From Allantophomopsis cytisporea (Eukaryota; Ascomycota; Leotiomycetes; Phacidiales; Phacidiaceae): DNA of 64,000 nt. The notes beneath the pieces were generated by a model, which did no database searches, was not told the origin of the DNA, and saw only the letters and a list, made by a program, of their open reading frames with translations. Shown here piece by piece: positions 23,213-34,996 of the stretch. A program made the translations under genes and the position numbers. The stretch spans positions 1,302,001 through 1,366,000 of the forward strand of contig CP103026.1 in assembly GCA_024752435.1 (NCBI GenBank), in the 5' to 3' direction. Position 1 is the stretch's first letter. Each line of letters begins with the position of its first letter.

Positions 23213-25352
23213 GAAGTACTGAGATGTTGCAGAAAAAAAATTGGGATTGGAAAAAATAAGAAAAAATAACTTTTCATGGTTAGTCACTGTCAAGTATGTA
23301 TCACGTTAGCCAAGAACACGTAAAGCGCGGCACGAACTGAATTACACTGATAGAATCACGTAACTTCTATGCCACCAATCTGTGCGTCACTGACTCGAAT
23401 CTTTTGTAATTATTAGGGAACGAAGTAGTTCATTTTATACGGAAGAATGCAGACTGCTAGCGGATAAGCTTTTGATTGAAATGACAGCAATATATGAAAA
23501 GCGTTAAATGTTATTTGTACAATGATCCGAAGATTTTTTATTTTAAGAAAAAACATATCAAACAACGCCTCGAAAAAAGGCCCTTGAAACTCTGGTTAGA
23601 TTGCTTCAAGAAATACATAGATGAACAAAAGGTTTCGTTTTATATCTGAGAATATTTAGATCCCATTTATGCTGAGGTGTCACAACACACCTATGCGAGA
23701 TCAACAGCACTACCCATAAACCATTATATGACATTTATAAGTTCTTAGATTGCGCATACCTAGTTCTTAAAACTGTTGTCGGCATATATACTCCTCGGCT
23801 ACAAATAGTGAAGATCCAAGAGAAATAAACTACAAAGTAGTAGAAAACAATATTTAGAGTCACAAGTATTAGAACAGTCTTCCTATCTCCAAACCAGATC
23901 CGGGAACCAGAGATATCATAAGATTACTGTAAATCAGCATATATATGTATCATATAGTCTAGGGTTAGGCCAAAATTATCTATTCCTGATTATAGTTTCA
24001 AGAGTAAGAAGAACAAGTATTTTATATAGTCTTATCAAACCTTTGGACGGCTATGCTAGGTTATAATAACTAAGATATCGCTCATATGTCTCCAGGAAAA
24101 ATTCACATATATGGAGGCATTTTTGCTACAAATTAGCTATCACATTCTCCAGCTTCAAATTCTAGAGGATATGTATATAGTTTTGTTTAAGAAAAGGGTG
24201 TAAAGGACAACAAGTTTTTAAGCAATCTCAACAAGTAATAAAAACTTCTCAGCTTTATCGAAGACACTCTGGAAGGCCTAATCTAAATTGTTCGACAAAT
24301 CATATCAAAGTTCAAGAGAGAGTATGCTAAGGATGATAGCCGCAGTCATTGCAATATAAAGGTAGCATTTCAATACAAGTAGAACAAGTTTTTATAGTTG
24401 GCATTTCAACATAGCCAGACACTTTGTAAACTTTCGGGGAAAATCGATCATAGCTGTAGAGTTGTTCAAGTATCGTAAGTTCAAGACCTTGATCGTCCTA
24501 CCATGATATGTGAGTTTGCTTTAGTATTGTTAACAGAGAACTCATTGTGCTGAAAAGTAACTCGACTTTATGATAGTCTTTAGCTAGAGACTTTTGAAAA
24601 GGGTCAACTCTGCAAACTGAAAACTTGGGATAAAGGAAAAGAAGTAGAGTGTTCAATGATGCAATCAATAACACCTAACGAATTACGAGAAGTAGACGTG
24701 GGTGGCTGGGCGATCGTGCGTTTGTAGCATTAATCGCGCGTTACTCACTTACTACTTATTACCCCTTTGATTAGGCAACTCATTGAACCTTGAGATATTG
24801 GTCAAGTATATACAGTGAAGCATCATAGAAGCTCACAAATTAAACTCAGCATCAATCTCAATAAATGAAATATACGCAAATAGTTTCCACGTTTGAATGC
24901 GTAGTTGCGTATCTCCGCATTTGTTCACCCGGAACGATAGGGCGCTGCGCAGGGGAGATCCTTTTGCGGCAGACCTCGATGCTCGCGCCTTGACGTAAGA
25001 TAATGATCTAACCGCATTCGGAATAACGTCATCCGTACCCAGGAACTGAACCTCGTGGCTATCCATAGTAACCATCGTCAACATCGATTCAGCTCACGAT
25101 TGTCACTCCATACAACTTATTTTGGAGGCCTGCCGAGCTTCAAATACTCATTAAAACCGCGCATATTTACCGGAGAGCCGAGAAACTCGCATTAGAAACA
25201 ATATCATCAGGAGGGCCACAATCCCCGTTCCAATCCCGATTACAGGAGCACGCATCGTCGGCGCATGGAATTAGACAGCGCAAACGCTGTACGACGGCAA
25301 AACTAAACGCGATATACGATTCCGCCAAGTTTGCGGCTGATCTTGTGTGAAT
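23213..25352. other. AT-rich spacer between MFS gene and SLA1
   Basis: About 23250-24700 is visibly poorer in G+C (often 30-35% per line) than its neighbours, with no open frame of gene size on either strand. It may be a decayed repeat, possibly affected by repeat-induced point mutation, but no terminal repeats or transposase motif could be identified. The last 600 bases are the SLA1 upstream region. Confidence 0.5.
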
Positions 25353-28300
25353 ATGGGGTTTCTTGGGGTGTATACTGCGGTCTACGATTACGCTCCACAA
25401 GGCGAGGGGGAGCTTACCATATCGGAAGGGGACACTCTGTACGTCTTGGAAAAGAGCGGCGAAGATGATTGGTGGAAGGCCAAGAAGAAGGCAACTGGCG
25501 ATGATGACGATGAACCAGTTGGCCTGATTCCCAACAACTACATTGAAGAGGTATGTTGAATGTGCTTTTTCAGCAACTCCTGATCAGATCAGCTATCATA
25601 GTCCTGGTTTGGGGGTATGCTTGTCTGAGATCTGCAAATACAAATGACTACATAGGGTTATGTATTCAGTTCTATTAGAAGCTGACATGTATTTTGTAGT
25701 CTCATCCATCGCATTCAGCACGAGCATTATACGATTATACGCGACAAACCGATGAAGAACTTTCATTCACTGAAGATGCTGAACTCGAGGTTTACGACAC
25801 CTCGGATCCAGATTGGATACTCGTCGGATTAGATGGCGAGTACGGTTTCGCTCCCGCCAACTACATTGAGGTCCTTGAGGCACACGCATCTACGCCAGCC
25901 GCTGCACCGGCACCTCCGGCCCTACCTGCACATCCTCCAGTCGCAACCGAGAGAGCACTTCCACCTCCACCAAAGGCGGAACAGGAAGAGGAGGAAGAGG
26001 AGGAGGTCAGACAGCCCTCTCCAGAACCACCCGCAAGTCCACCACGCAGTAATCCAGCAACAGCTCTGGCTGGTATTATAGGAGGACGCCAGCCTGCAGC
26101 TGTCGCATCTCCACCACCTGCTCTCAATCTCAATACTAGACCGCAGTATACTCCAGAAGATTCCGAAGAGGAAGAAGCACCTAGTCCTGCTCTGCCTACT
26201 CGACCACGTGCTCGAAGCAACGACGGCCCACCCCCCCGATCCCCACGATCTCCTGGAGTTGGTCCATCACCTCCCCATAATAGGATGTCTCAATTTCGGA
26301 ACATTGACGAGGATCTGGCCCACATCTCGCCCGGTGGCTTCCACTTATACAATATCAACGAAATGGTGTCCGTTATGGGCAAGAGGAAGAAGATGCCAAC
26401 AACATTGGGAATCAACCTTGCAACCGGCACGCTTATGATTGCACCTTCAAAGGCTCGTGATGGCCCTCAGCAGGAATGGACCGCCGAGAAAATGACCCAT
26501 TATTCTATTGAGGGAAAACACGTCTTTCTGGAACTTGTTCGACCAACGAAGAGTGTGGATTTCCATGCAGGTGCAAAAGATACCGCCCAAGAAATCGTTG
26601 CAGCACTTGGTGAAATGGCTGGTGCAATACGAGCCGAGGGTCTCAGAGAAGTTATTGCTGCAGGCGCAGGGTCTGGTCAGAAGCGGGGTCATGTTCTTTA
26701 CGACTTTATGGCCCAAGGCGACGATGAAGTCACGGTGGGTGTTGGAGACGATGTTATCATTCTTGACGACACAAAGAGTGAGGAGTGGTGGATGGTTAGA
26801 CGTCTGAAGACTGGCAAAGAGGGTGTTGTACCAAGTAGCTATATTGAGGTTACAAGCACGATCATTCCACCAAGCTCATCTGGAATCAACGCAGGAAGAT
26901 CAACAGTGGAACAGAATAGACTTGAGGAGCAGCGTCTTGCTAAGGAGTCACTTCGAGCTGCAAGGGAGGAGGATAATCGTGAGGTAGGCCCAGGAATGAG
27001 ACTACCAGAAAGAGGTAGCAGTTTGATGGCAAGAGACAATAGTAACACTTCGACGCAACAGTCCAGAACCTCCAAGACCGATAACACCAAGAGTGGAAAG
27101 TCGAGTAAGTTCTTCCCCATCTGTACGAGTATAGTTTGCTAATGGCATAGAACCCGATCCATCGAAAGTACGCACCTGGACTGATAGATCGAAGTCCTTT
27201 AGCGTTGAGGCTCAGTTCCTCGCACTCAAGGACGGCAAGATCAATCTCCACAAGGTAAACGGCGTCAAAATTGCAGTCCCCGTGGTCAAGATGTCGGTCG
27301 AAGACCTCGAATATGTTGAAAAGGTTACTGGCATTTCCCTGGACGAAGATAAACCTCTCTCCGACATCAAGAAACAACGCTCGCGCTCCGCAAATGACCG
27401 ACCTAAACAAAGGGCTGGTGCTATCGTCGACCACACAAAACCCGAGTATGATTGGTTCCAATTCTTCCTGTCCTGTGACGTCCCCGTTAGCCTTTGCGAG
27501 CGATACTCACAGATTTTCAACCGCGATAACATAGATGAGACTGTACTGCCGGACATGGAAGCAAGTGTTCTCCGAACTCTTGGTATCAAGGAAGGCGATA
27601 TTATCAAGATTATGCGAACCTTAGACGCCAGATACAGACCAGGTAAAGGCAAAAAGCAATTCGACGAGGATGGTGAAGGAGGCTTATTTTCTGGCGCAGG
27701 AGGAGCACTACGCAACAATACCCGCAAAGGTCGGCCCGCGCCTGCTGTACAGACAAACGATGTCGTGGATCCAGAAGCATTCAAGAACGGCGAAAGTGCC
27801 AAGAAGTCAGCCGATAGTGTTGAGACGCCATTGGCTTCTGCTCCAAAGCCAACGGAAAAGAAGGAATCAAGTGGGGGCTTCGATGATGATGCATGGGATG
27901 TCAAGCCAGCCAAATCTCAACCGGCTTCTGTTCCTGCCGCCGCACCTGCCCCTGAGCCAACACCTGCACCTGTTCAACAGCCTGCTTTAACTGGTGGAAT
28001 GCAAGACTTATCACTACTGTCCCAGCCTCTTCCTCCACCCCTCGAGCCTATCAAGGCCCAACCAACTGCCCCAGCTCCTGCTCCAGCTCAGCCACAAGCT
28101 CCACAACAAACTGGCGCAACACCATCATTTTTCGCTGGAGTAGCCGCCCAGAATACCGGAATTCAACCTCAGCAGACTGGCGCTCCACAAATGAACTTTG
28201 CACAGCAACAGCAGACTCTGCAGAGCATTGCTAGGCAACGTCCTATGGCTCCTGGTTTCACTCAAGGAGTAAATGGATTGATGCCTCCCCCACCCGTAAG

Positions 28301-29088
28301 ACCTCTTTCTGCTCCACAAACCCAACAGCAGAGTGCCTTCAGTGTGCCACCGTTGCAACCTCAGATGACTGGATACCAAAGTTCTGGTGGCTTTCAACCC
28401 CAGATCGCCCCCCCTGGCCAAAGTCTGAATGATCTTAATAACATGAGAATGCAACAGCAGTTCAACCAGCAACAGCAACAGCAACAGCAGCAGATGCAGC
28501 CACAGCAGACCGGATTTGGCCAACAAATGATGCCCCAACAAACTGGTCAGTTCAACAACATGCAACAGCCAAATGGCTTCGGTCAACCTGTGCAACCACA
28601 GCAAACTGGCTTTGGCCAAGCTCCTCAGTTTATGAGTGGCCAGCAAACTGGAAGCCCCTTTGCCGACCCAAGAGGATCACAGCAGTTCCCGCCAATGCAG
28701 CAACAGCCCACTGGCTTCCAAAGCTCATTCCAGCCTCAACAGCAGTTTCCACAAGCAACTGGTGTCAACTCTTTCCTACCACCTGCTCTACAGCCACAAC
28801 AAACTGGTATACAACCGCAGCAAACTGGTATGAATGGCTTCGGACAGAGCTTCAGTCCGCCACCATTACCGCCAGTGCCTCAACAGCAGACTGCTGCTGC
28901 ATTAGTACCACAAAAGACTGGTCCTCCACCACCGGTCAGATTTGGCGTTACGGGAGATACAAAGAAACTGATGCCGCAGGCTACGGGGAGAAGGGCCAAT
29001 CTTGCCCAGGCCAGTAAGTTGCTTTATACTCGATATTCATGAACAGATACTAACCAAAGCAGCTCCTCAGAATCCTTTCGGCTTTTAG
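25353..29088 (+). CDS. SLA1: Actin cytoskeleton-regulatory complex protein Sla1
   Basis: Four exons: 25353-25550, 25700-27104, 27151-29013 and 29063-29088, giving 1163 residues. Domain order: SH3-1 at about 5-64 (YTAVYDYAPQGEGELTISEG); SH3-2 at about 71-127 (ARALYDYTRQTDEELSF); a Pro/Glu-rich linker; a conserved block from about 262 (MSQFRNIDEDLAHISPGGFH); SH3-3 at about 395-452 (HVLYDFMAQGDDEVTVGVGD); SHD1 at about 535-600 (VRTWTDRSKSFSVEAQFLAL), which binds NPFxD cargo signals; a SAM-like SHD2 at about 634-697 (DWFQFFLSCDVPV). The C-terminal third holds many QQTG-type repeats, like the Prk1/Ark1 phosphorylation sites in yeast Sla1, and ends NPFGF. It links cargo to Pan1/End3 and Las17 in actin-driven endocytosis. 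The last coding exon is only 26 nt. Confidence 0.96.
28160..28840 (+). repeat. Gln-rich QQTG repeat region inside SLA1
   Basis: The coding DNA is CAA/CAG-rich, with a near-pure CAACAG tract at about 28468-28495 and repeated CAGCAAACTGG-like units encoding PQQTG. The tract length probably varies between strains. Confidence 0.75.
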
Positions 29089-30213
29089 ATGGGAGGTTAT
29101 TTAGTCTGTCTTCTCAAATTAGCGTAGTTTATATTCTGTATGATAGGCATAGCAGTGCATTGCGAGGCCATTTCGCATTCGTCTATTTAATCATAAAGGA
29201 TCGTTTTTACTGTACTGGAGACCTTCATGTTCTTTGTTGAAGCGTGCAGAAGCCATCGTATTGAGGTTTCAAGAGGAAGATGTAAGAGCTTCAGCGGCAT
29301 TTTTTTCTTTGCTTGGGAATCCGAAGCCAGCGCTCAACATTTACATCCGGATTTTGTAGCCCTTCCTGTCTTTCCTGTATTGCTAGTCTTCTGCGATTGC
29401 GATGGATTTCAGGAGTATGGGATGTTTGCGCTATGTTGCGGTCGGACATTTAAAATAGCTATGCGCACTGACGTCCTGTTCTCTTACATGGCTAGTTTTC
29501 AATGCAGAACATGGCCACTTGTCGCTCTTAACGGCTCACTGTAATGACAGAATTGAAAGACTATGTCATAGCAATGATTACTGCTTGATGGTTCTTCTGA
29601 TAAGTCTGCAGGTCTGTTCCGAGTTTCTTGGCTTTTGTGAAGGATGAAACACGTGAGAAGATCTCCTTGCAAACGTCTCAGATCTTTTGGATAGGCTCTT
29701 AAATACCTCATGTTGCAAATGCATATGAAGATATAGTTCATATTGATCTCAGACAGCTCAATTCAGAATTCAACACTTTATTCCAGATCTCGCGCTTTCT
29801 ACTATAATTGATTGCAATGGGTCATGAATGTGCTATGATTTAAGAATTCCGCTGAAGCGGGAGATCGACACGGGGTTTTGTATCGTCTAAGGTCTCATAC
29901 GCATCAAGTTACACAACAGCCCTCACCAACCCCATGAGATGCCAACAAGTCTGTCCCATAGTACAGGATCAAGGCACGACTAGAAATGCCTGTTGCGAAA
30001 GATATTTCTCTGTGACATCCTAGTTTGGATCTCCATAGCCCGCATGATAATGTGAATTGATATAAACCTGCAAAGTTCCTTTCTCATATGGTTGGCTCCA
30101 AGCAGGCTTAACGTTATTCACACTTAATTTTACATCCTTTCGACTGGTTCGACATCTTTACGCTCTTTCTTTCCACTCATAGCATCTTGACGGTGTATCT
30201 TTCAAATTTCAGT
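29089..30213. other. Spacer between SLA1 and the secreted repeat protein
   Basis: SLA1 3' UTR, then the upstream region of the gene at 30214. A 105-codon frame at 29227-29544 has no splice or family support. No repeats seen. Confidence 0.5.
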
Positions 30214-31359
30214 ATGAAGGGCCAAACTATCTTGTCACTTGCGCTGGTCGCTTTTGCTACAACAGCATTTGGGGCCCCTGTACAGCTGAGTCAAGTCCAA
30301 GCCAGGACTTCTTCCGTTGAGCCTGCAACGAATTTTGAGAGTGTTGCGGCACGAGAGGCTTTTGTAAATAAGGGAAAGACATTCGAAATTTCCAGGAGAG
30401 CCAACTCCAACTCTACAGCAAGTGCAGCAGCTGGAACAGCAACTACACCCGCCGACCTGCCAGGGTGAGCATCTCCTGATGATAATTAGTCACATTAACT
30501 GAATACTTTAGTTGTCCTGCTGGAACACGCCGTAAAAGACAAACTCCACTTGGATGCGATCCCACAAAGCCTGAAGTCGGATCTGCGACTATTGCTACTG
30601 TTGCGACAGCTCGGGGAACAGGCACCAACACAGTTGCAAAGCTGAAAGATTCTAGGTCAGCCAAGAACGCTACAACGCCGGTGGGAGAAGGAAAAAGGCC
30701 CAGTGGCACTGCTACCACCCCAGCAGCCATTGATACAGCAGCTGCTGGTAAGTGATCTCAGGTCTTGCAATTTTGCGCCATGGTAACAGTTTCTAGAATC
30801 CCCCACAGTGGACGATTGTGCAGATGAGACTATAGATAACGTCGATTCGGATATCCAAGCTCGATCCCCCACCCCGACTGTGAAGAAGAGACAAGGTCTT
30901 CTCGATGGTCTTACAGGTGGTGCAAGTGGTGATCCCCTCTCCTCTCTTCTCGGTGGAATTACTGGGGGAGGCAGCACAGGTGGAGGTGTCTCAGATCTTC
31001 TATCCGGACTGACAGGTGGCGGAGCTGCGAGTGCTTCTGATGCGTCAGCCTCAGGTGGTGCCTCAGATCTCTTAAGTGGTCTTACTGGAAGATCTGATGG
31101 AGTAGATGTTGAGGCGCGGTCCCCAACACCAACTGAAAATAAGCGTACCAGGCAACTTGATGCCTTCACTGGAGGAGCAAGTGGTGATCCCCTCTCCTCT
31201 CTTCTCGGTGGACTTACTGGGGGAGGCAGCACAGGTGGAGGTGTCTCAGATCTTCTATCCGGACTGACAGGTGGCGGAGCTGCGAGCGCTTCCGATGCAT
31301 CAGCCTCAGGTGGGGCTTCAGATCTCTTGAGTGGTCTCACTGGCTCGCTCATTAAATAA
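30214..31359 (+). CDS. Secreted Gly/Ser-rich repeat precursor with KEX2-type sites
   Basis: Three exons (30214-30464, 30512-30747, 30797-31359) give 349 residues. Signal peptide MKGQTILSLALVAFATTAFG is cut before APVQ. Dibasic sites are visible at about 61-62 (SRR), 90-93 (RRKR), 192-194 (KKR) and 278-281 (KRTR); the last three are each followed by Gln. The C-terminal half consists of two 85-residue repeats, each beginning ARSPTPT and a basic site, then GGASGDPLSSLLGG, GGGVSDLLSGLTGG and an Ala/Ser-rich stretch. This is the layout of fungal KEX2-processed repeat proteins (repellents, peptide-hormone-like or RiPP precursors), cut in the Golgi and secreted. No Cys-rich core, so not a hydrophobin. 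The first exon codes a propeptide-like part. No adjacent tailoring enzymes are seen, which argues against a RiPP cluster. Confidence 0.82.
30922..31343 (+). repeat. Two direct repeats of about 167 bp, 255 bp apart
   Basis: Copies at 30922-31088 and 31177-31343 differ at only a handful of positions, many synonymous. They are offset by exactly 85 codons, so gain or loss of a unit keeps the frame. This points to recent duplication or ongoing homogenisation. Confidence 0.88.
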
Positions 31360-32920
31360 AGAGATGAAAATTGCATTGGGCATGCTGGGAAAATAGAAAT
31401 TACCACTGGAAATTGCACAAAATACCTTTAGCATCTGGCGATACATATTGTAATCTGTGCTCAAATGAGGCTACTTAAGCAGATCAGAGGCTCAATAGAA
31501 TGCCATTCTCAAACAATTCAGCTCCAAAGCCCCCTTATTCTTGATTGACTTAATGGCATAGACGACTAGCAGATTTATCTGCCTATAAATGTTTCATGAT
31601 TGACCTCGAACAGTCTCCGAATTTCGACTATCCCCTGATAATATTTCAAGATTCCAAAATCGTCCTCGAAAACTCTCTTCCACAAGAGTCTCGATCTTAA
31701 ATCCTGGAAACACATCAAAATACAGTCGGTAGCAGTCATTTTGGAGACTTTTTTTGGACTTGCTGGAGAAATAAGATGGCTAGACAGAAATGTATTAAAC
31801 ATAGAATGTCTCGATACCGCTTACTTGCACTGCAAACATGAGAGCTGCGGCTCTTGGCATTTTCAAGGTCAACAAAGATAAAGATCTCATCAACAACAAT
31901 AAAGCATACCAGAGAGGAATCTAGCGACCATGCTGTGCAAAGAGAAAAGAGGGAGCGGAGGCTGGCCTTCGACATTCATATATGATGTGGCACTGTAGAT
32001 GAGGGACAACATGATATGTAAACATTGCCGAGTAAACTGACACTAAACATCGTCGAGTAATACAAGCCTCCCTCGTCAATGATATGGTTCGCACATGGTC
32101 ACACTTACAAGCTACATTGGAAAGTCACCCCTGGAAAGGTTATTATGCGAGTAGACTGCCGTACCAGTGGGTACCAGAGCACTCGTTGCCATTGTAGACT
32201 GTTGGCTTTGTAGCATTTACGGGCTTATTCTTTGAATTGTTAAGCTGAGGTTAACACACTTGATAGATTTCGGTCTAAGTGGGTGACTCCAGCCTTAAGA
32301 ACTCTGAAGGTATTCATGTATTTCTATGATGAAGTTTGCGAGGTTCTAATAATGGCTAGAATAATTTTATGAGAAGTTGATGCAGATAACGATTTTATAA
32401 GTATGTTTTAGGTGGAGCGACAATGGCGACTATATTAGTCCAGACTGCGTGAGAGGTATGAATCAATCACTTCAAGGTATAGAAGTACAGGTAATCAGTG
32501 TACCATAACTAACTTTCAATAACATGAGTAGCACCATAGTACCTCAAGTTCAGGCCTTTTTGGACATCGGTGCATCCGTGCATTCCATTGTGCGTCATGA
32601 ATTATAAATTGACACAGTACCTGACGATAAGGTGAAGTTAAACACAAATTCCGCATGTGTCACCTTATGATCTATTGATTATTTCGAGCATGCATCAGCT
32701 TGCGAGACAGGCTCGAAAACCTCGGGAGTCAAATCCTGACGAAGAACGCATGAGCAAAGTTATCAAGTAAAACCAATTCACATGTTACTCTGGACTTTAC
32801 CATTGCTCGTAACACGAAATCGAATCTCTTGATGCCGCAAAAGAAAATATAATTTACAGTATTGAAAATTCAACAACGCTCGCTCTATCGCTTGACATGT
32901 TCATCCTATCTAGAACCTCA
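31360..32920. other. Spacer before the phosphatase gene
   Basis: Convergent spacer. Two overlapping minus-strand frames (31575-31802 and 31736-31975) lack splice sites that would join them and were not called. Otherwise nothing seen. Confidence 0.5.
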
Positions 32921-34524
32921 TCAGTAAACACTTCCTCTTACGCTTCTATCCACTCTTTCCTCCTCTGATAAACCACCATCTGGATCATCATCACCTCCAT
33001 CACTGCCTACATCGCTTTGGTCTCCAAGAGCGTCAGCCTTGGCTCCTCGACGCATGCCCCCTTGGCCGTCTGTCTGATTCGATATGCCAATAGCCTTCTT
33101 TAGAGCACCATGAGCCTTATTCCTCTGTGCAAGCCTCCTCTGAATATCTTCTTCAGCGCTGAATTCGGTGTCACTACCCGCTTGGCTTGTATTTCCCGAC
33201 GCAGAACCACCAAAATCCCGACCTGCTCTGATGGTCAGAGAGCCATTGGGACTCTTTAATCTATGTCGTAGACGGTCTTCAACGCTGATGAAGCTCGGGG
33301 TTCCATCTGGGCTAGAAACCATCTCATCCAGAGATCTCTGAATATCGACTCGAGGAGGTCCAACAAGGGCTCTGGGATCATCCGAAAACTCGTCTTCTTC
33401 CCCTGAAGAAGATTGCCACCTGCGAGCCGCTACCGGCCTTCGAACAGCAAGACTTTCTTCGTGAACTGTTTTCCCGTTCTTCGCCATTGGATGCATAGGG
33501 TTCTCTAAGCCCTTCTTGTAGTGGTGTCTAGCATGGTCGCAACCATCCGGACATCCTCCCCATTTCTTCTTATGCGGGACTGGACTTCCCGTGCTTGTTT
33601 CTCCGCCAACTATTGCTTTCTTCAATTTCTTCTCGTCCTTGTCATCTGTCGCAGCACCTTTCAATAGAGCTGCCTCTTTATCTCTCTTTAGTTGAGACCA
33701 GGTGCGAAGTTCATTCTCAAGTGTATATTTGCCAGAATCCGGTTGTTTGCGCATGATCAAGAACTCACAATGGTTGATATTTCGGAGATCTTCGAAGTAT
33801 TCGACAGTGTAATGATACCATTTCATAAGGAAAACTCGGGACATCAACCCATGAGTAACTATCAAAGAGTCAGAGTAGTTCAGGTCCAATGAGAAAGAGG
33901 GATTTGCCTAAAACGCAAACACTGGCACAATCTTCCTCGCCAAACTGTCTCCAGAGACTCTCATTAAACCCACTCACACGGTCATATGCATCTGCAGCAC
34001 TCTCGCCATTAGGGATTCGGTAGAAAAAGTGGCCATAGTCTGCTCTCTCCTGCCACATCCTCTCCATCTCAGCGCTACATGGCTGGAAATTTCCAAAATC
34101 CTGCTCCCTCAACCTAGGTTCTTCATAGACCTTGATAGAATGCCTTGGGAAAGGACTTGGGGATGGGTCATCGGAGGTCAAGGTAGACAGAATGCCTTCA
34201 GTAGTCTGTCGAGTTCGTTTATATGGTGAGGTGAAGAAGTGAAGTGTATCGTCAGGTCGTAGTAATTGTCGAAGTCGTCTGCCAGCCTCTTCAGCTTGGA
34301 GATGTCCCTCCGGAGTAAGTTTCACTCTATGATCGGGCACAGTTTGGTGAATATCTCTGTTTTCTAGCCAACAGTCAGACAGATTTCCACAATAGTTGGC
34401 ACCCAGTATATAGTCTGATCTCGTCGGAGCAAACGATGTGGCGTCGCAAAAACCGAATAATATACTTACTATTTCCTTCAGATTGAGCATGTCTAATCAG
34501 AATAATCATGCGAGGCTTTCCCAT
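32921..34524 (-). CDS. Histidine phosphatase superfamily protein (phosphoglycerate-mutase fold)
   Basis: Three exons (34524-34470, 34363-33908, 33858-32921) give 482 residues. The catalytic RHA motif is at residues 11-13 (MIILIRHAQSEGN). Further active-site elements are SPYKRTRQT (Arg), EPRLREQDFGNF and VTHGLMSR, with the second His at about 173. The phosphatase domain occupies the first 230 residues. The rest is a low-complexity tail with a conserved-looking CPDGCDHARHHYKKG box and acidic/Ser stretches, probably disordered. Substrate unknown; fungal relatives are annotated as broad-range phosphatases. Intron 2 (33907-33859, 49 nt) begins GC rather than GT (AG|GCAAAT), and no GT alternative keeps the VTHG motif in frame. 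Its start lies 472 bp from the divergent PRKRIP1-like gene. Confidence 0.9.
33859..33907 (-). other. GC-AG intron
   Basis: 49 nt, donor AG|GCAAAT, branch CTGAC, acceptor GATAG. Removal joins VCVL to VTHGLMSR, restoring the catalytic His motif of the phosphatase. Nearby GT dinucleotides give the wrong phase. Confidence 0.8.
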
Positions 34525-34996
34525 TTTGAAGACTTGCAGGTTCCACGTTTATCGAATTAGATGTAGAGAATGGTCTGAGTAGAAGTGTTTAAGATTAGCA
34601 TGGTCACATAATACGGAGTGTACCTGCAGGAACGCTTCACTGTCACAGTGGCATGTCTTGCGGTTTCATCGTAAGGCTACGCCCGGGTACACTATCAGTA
34701 GTAATTGAGTATCGATAAGTGGCCAACACCGCCCGGCATTTCCCGCCATTTTACTGATGCATCATTCTTCGAGCTCTTGAGCTCCAATAGCATCGAGGCG
34801 CAAACCCATAAATTGCATACTACGATTGCAGATACCATTATTCATAGATTTCGAAGTCTACAACGACTTCTTCAGAAAAAATCAGAAGGTCTCGAGCGTT
34901 TTACGAAGTCCCACATTGTCTTACTTCACAACCTCACCATAGTTTTGAGCCCGAGGAATTTCAGTTCAAGCAGTGTACCTCAACAGATACATCAAC
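34525..34996. promoter_or_regulatory. Divergent promoter, phosphatase / PRKRIP1-like gene
   Basis: 472 bp shared upstream region. A 127-codon frame starting at 34705 runs through the leader and out of frame into the PRKRIP1-like gene. It is not protein-like enough to call, but if transcribed it would act as a long overlapping uORF. Confidence 0.5.

Noticed and set aside
23950..24560. Long frame whose stops could all be CAA/CAG/CGA converted by RIP
   Set aside because: The number of stops (about 12 in 200 codons) is what random AT-rich DNA gives, and every TAA/TAG can be so explained, so this is not evidence of a relic gene.
25861..26220. Gly/Ala-rich minus-strand frame
   Set aside because: Antisense of the Pro-rich Sla1 linker. 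No independent support.
28125..28646. 173-codon minus-strand frame rich in Leu
   Set aside because: Antisense of the CAA/CAG-rich Sla1 tail (Gln codons read as Leu on the other strand).
30657..31418. 253-codon minus-strand open frame across the secreted repeat gene
   Set aside because: It is the antisense shadow of a GC-rich repetitive coding region. The plus strand has signal peptide, in-phase introns and KEX2-type sites.
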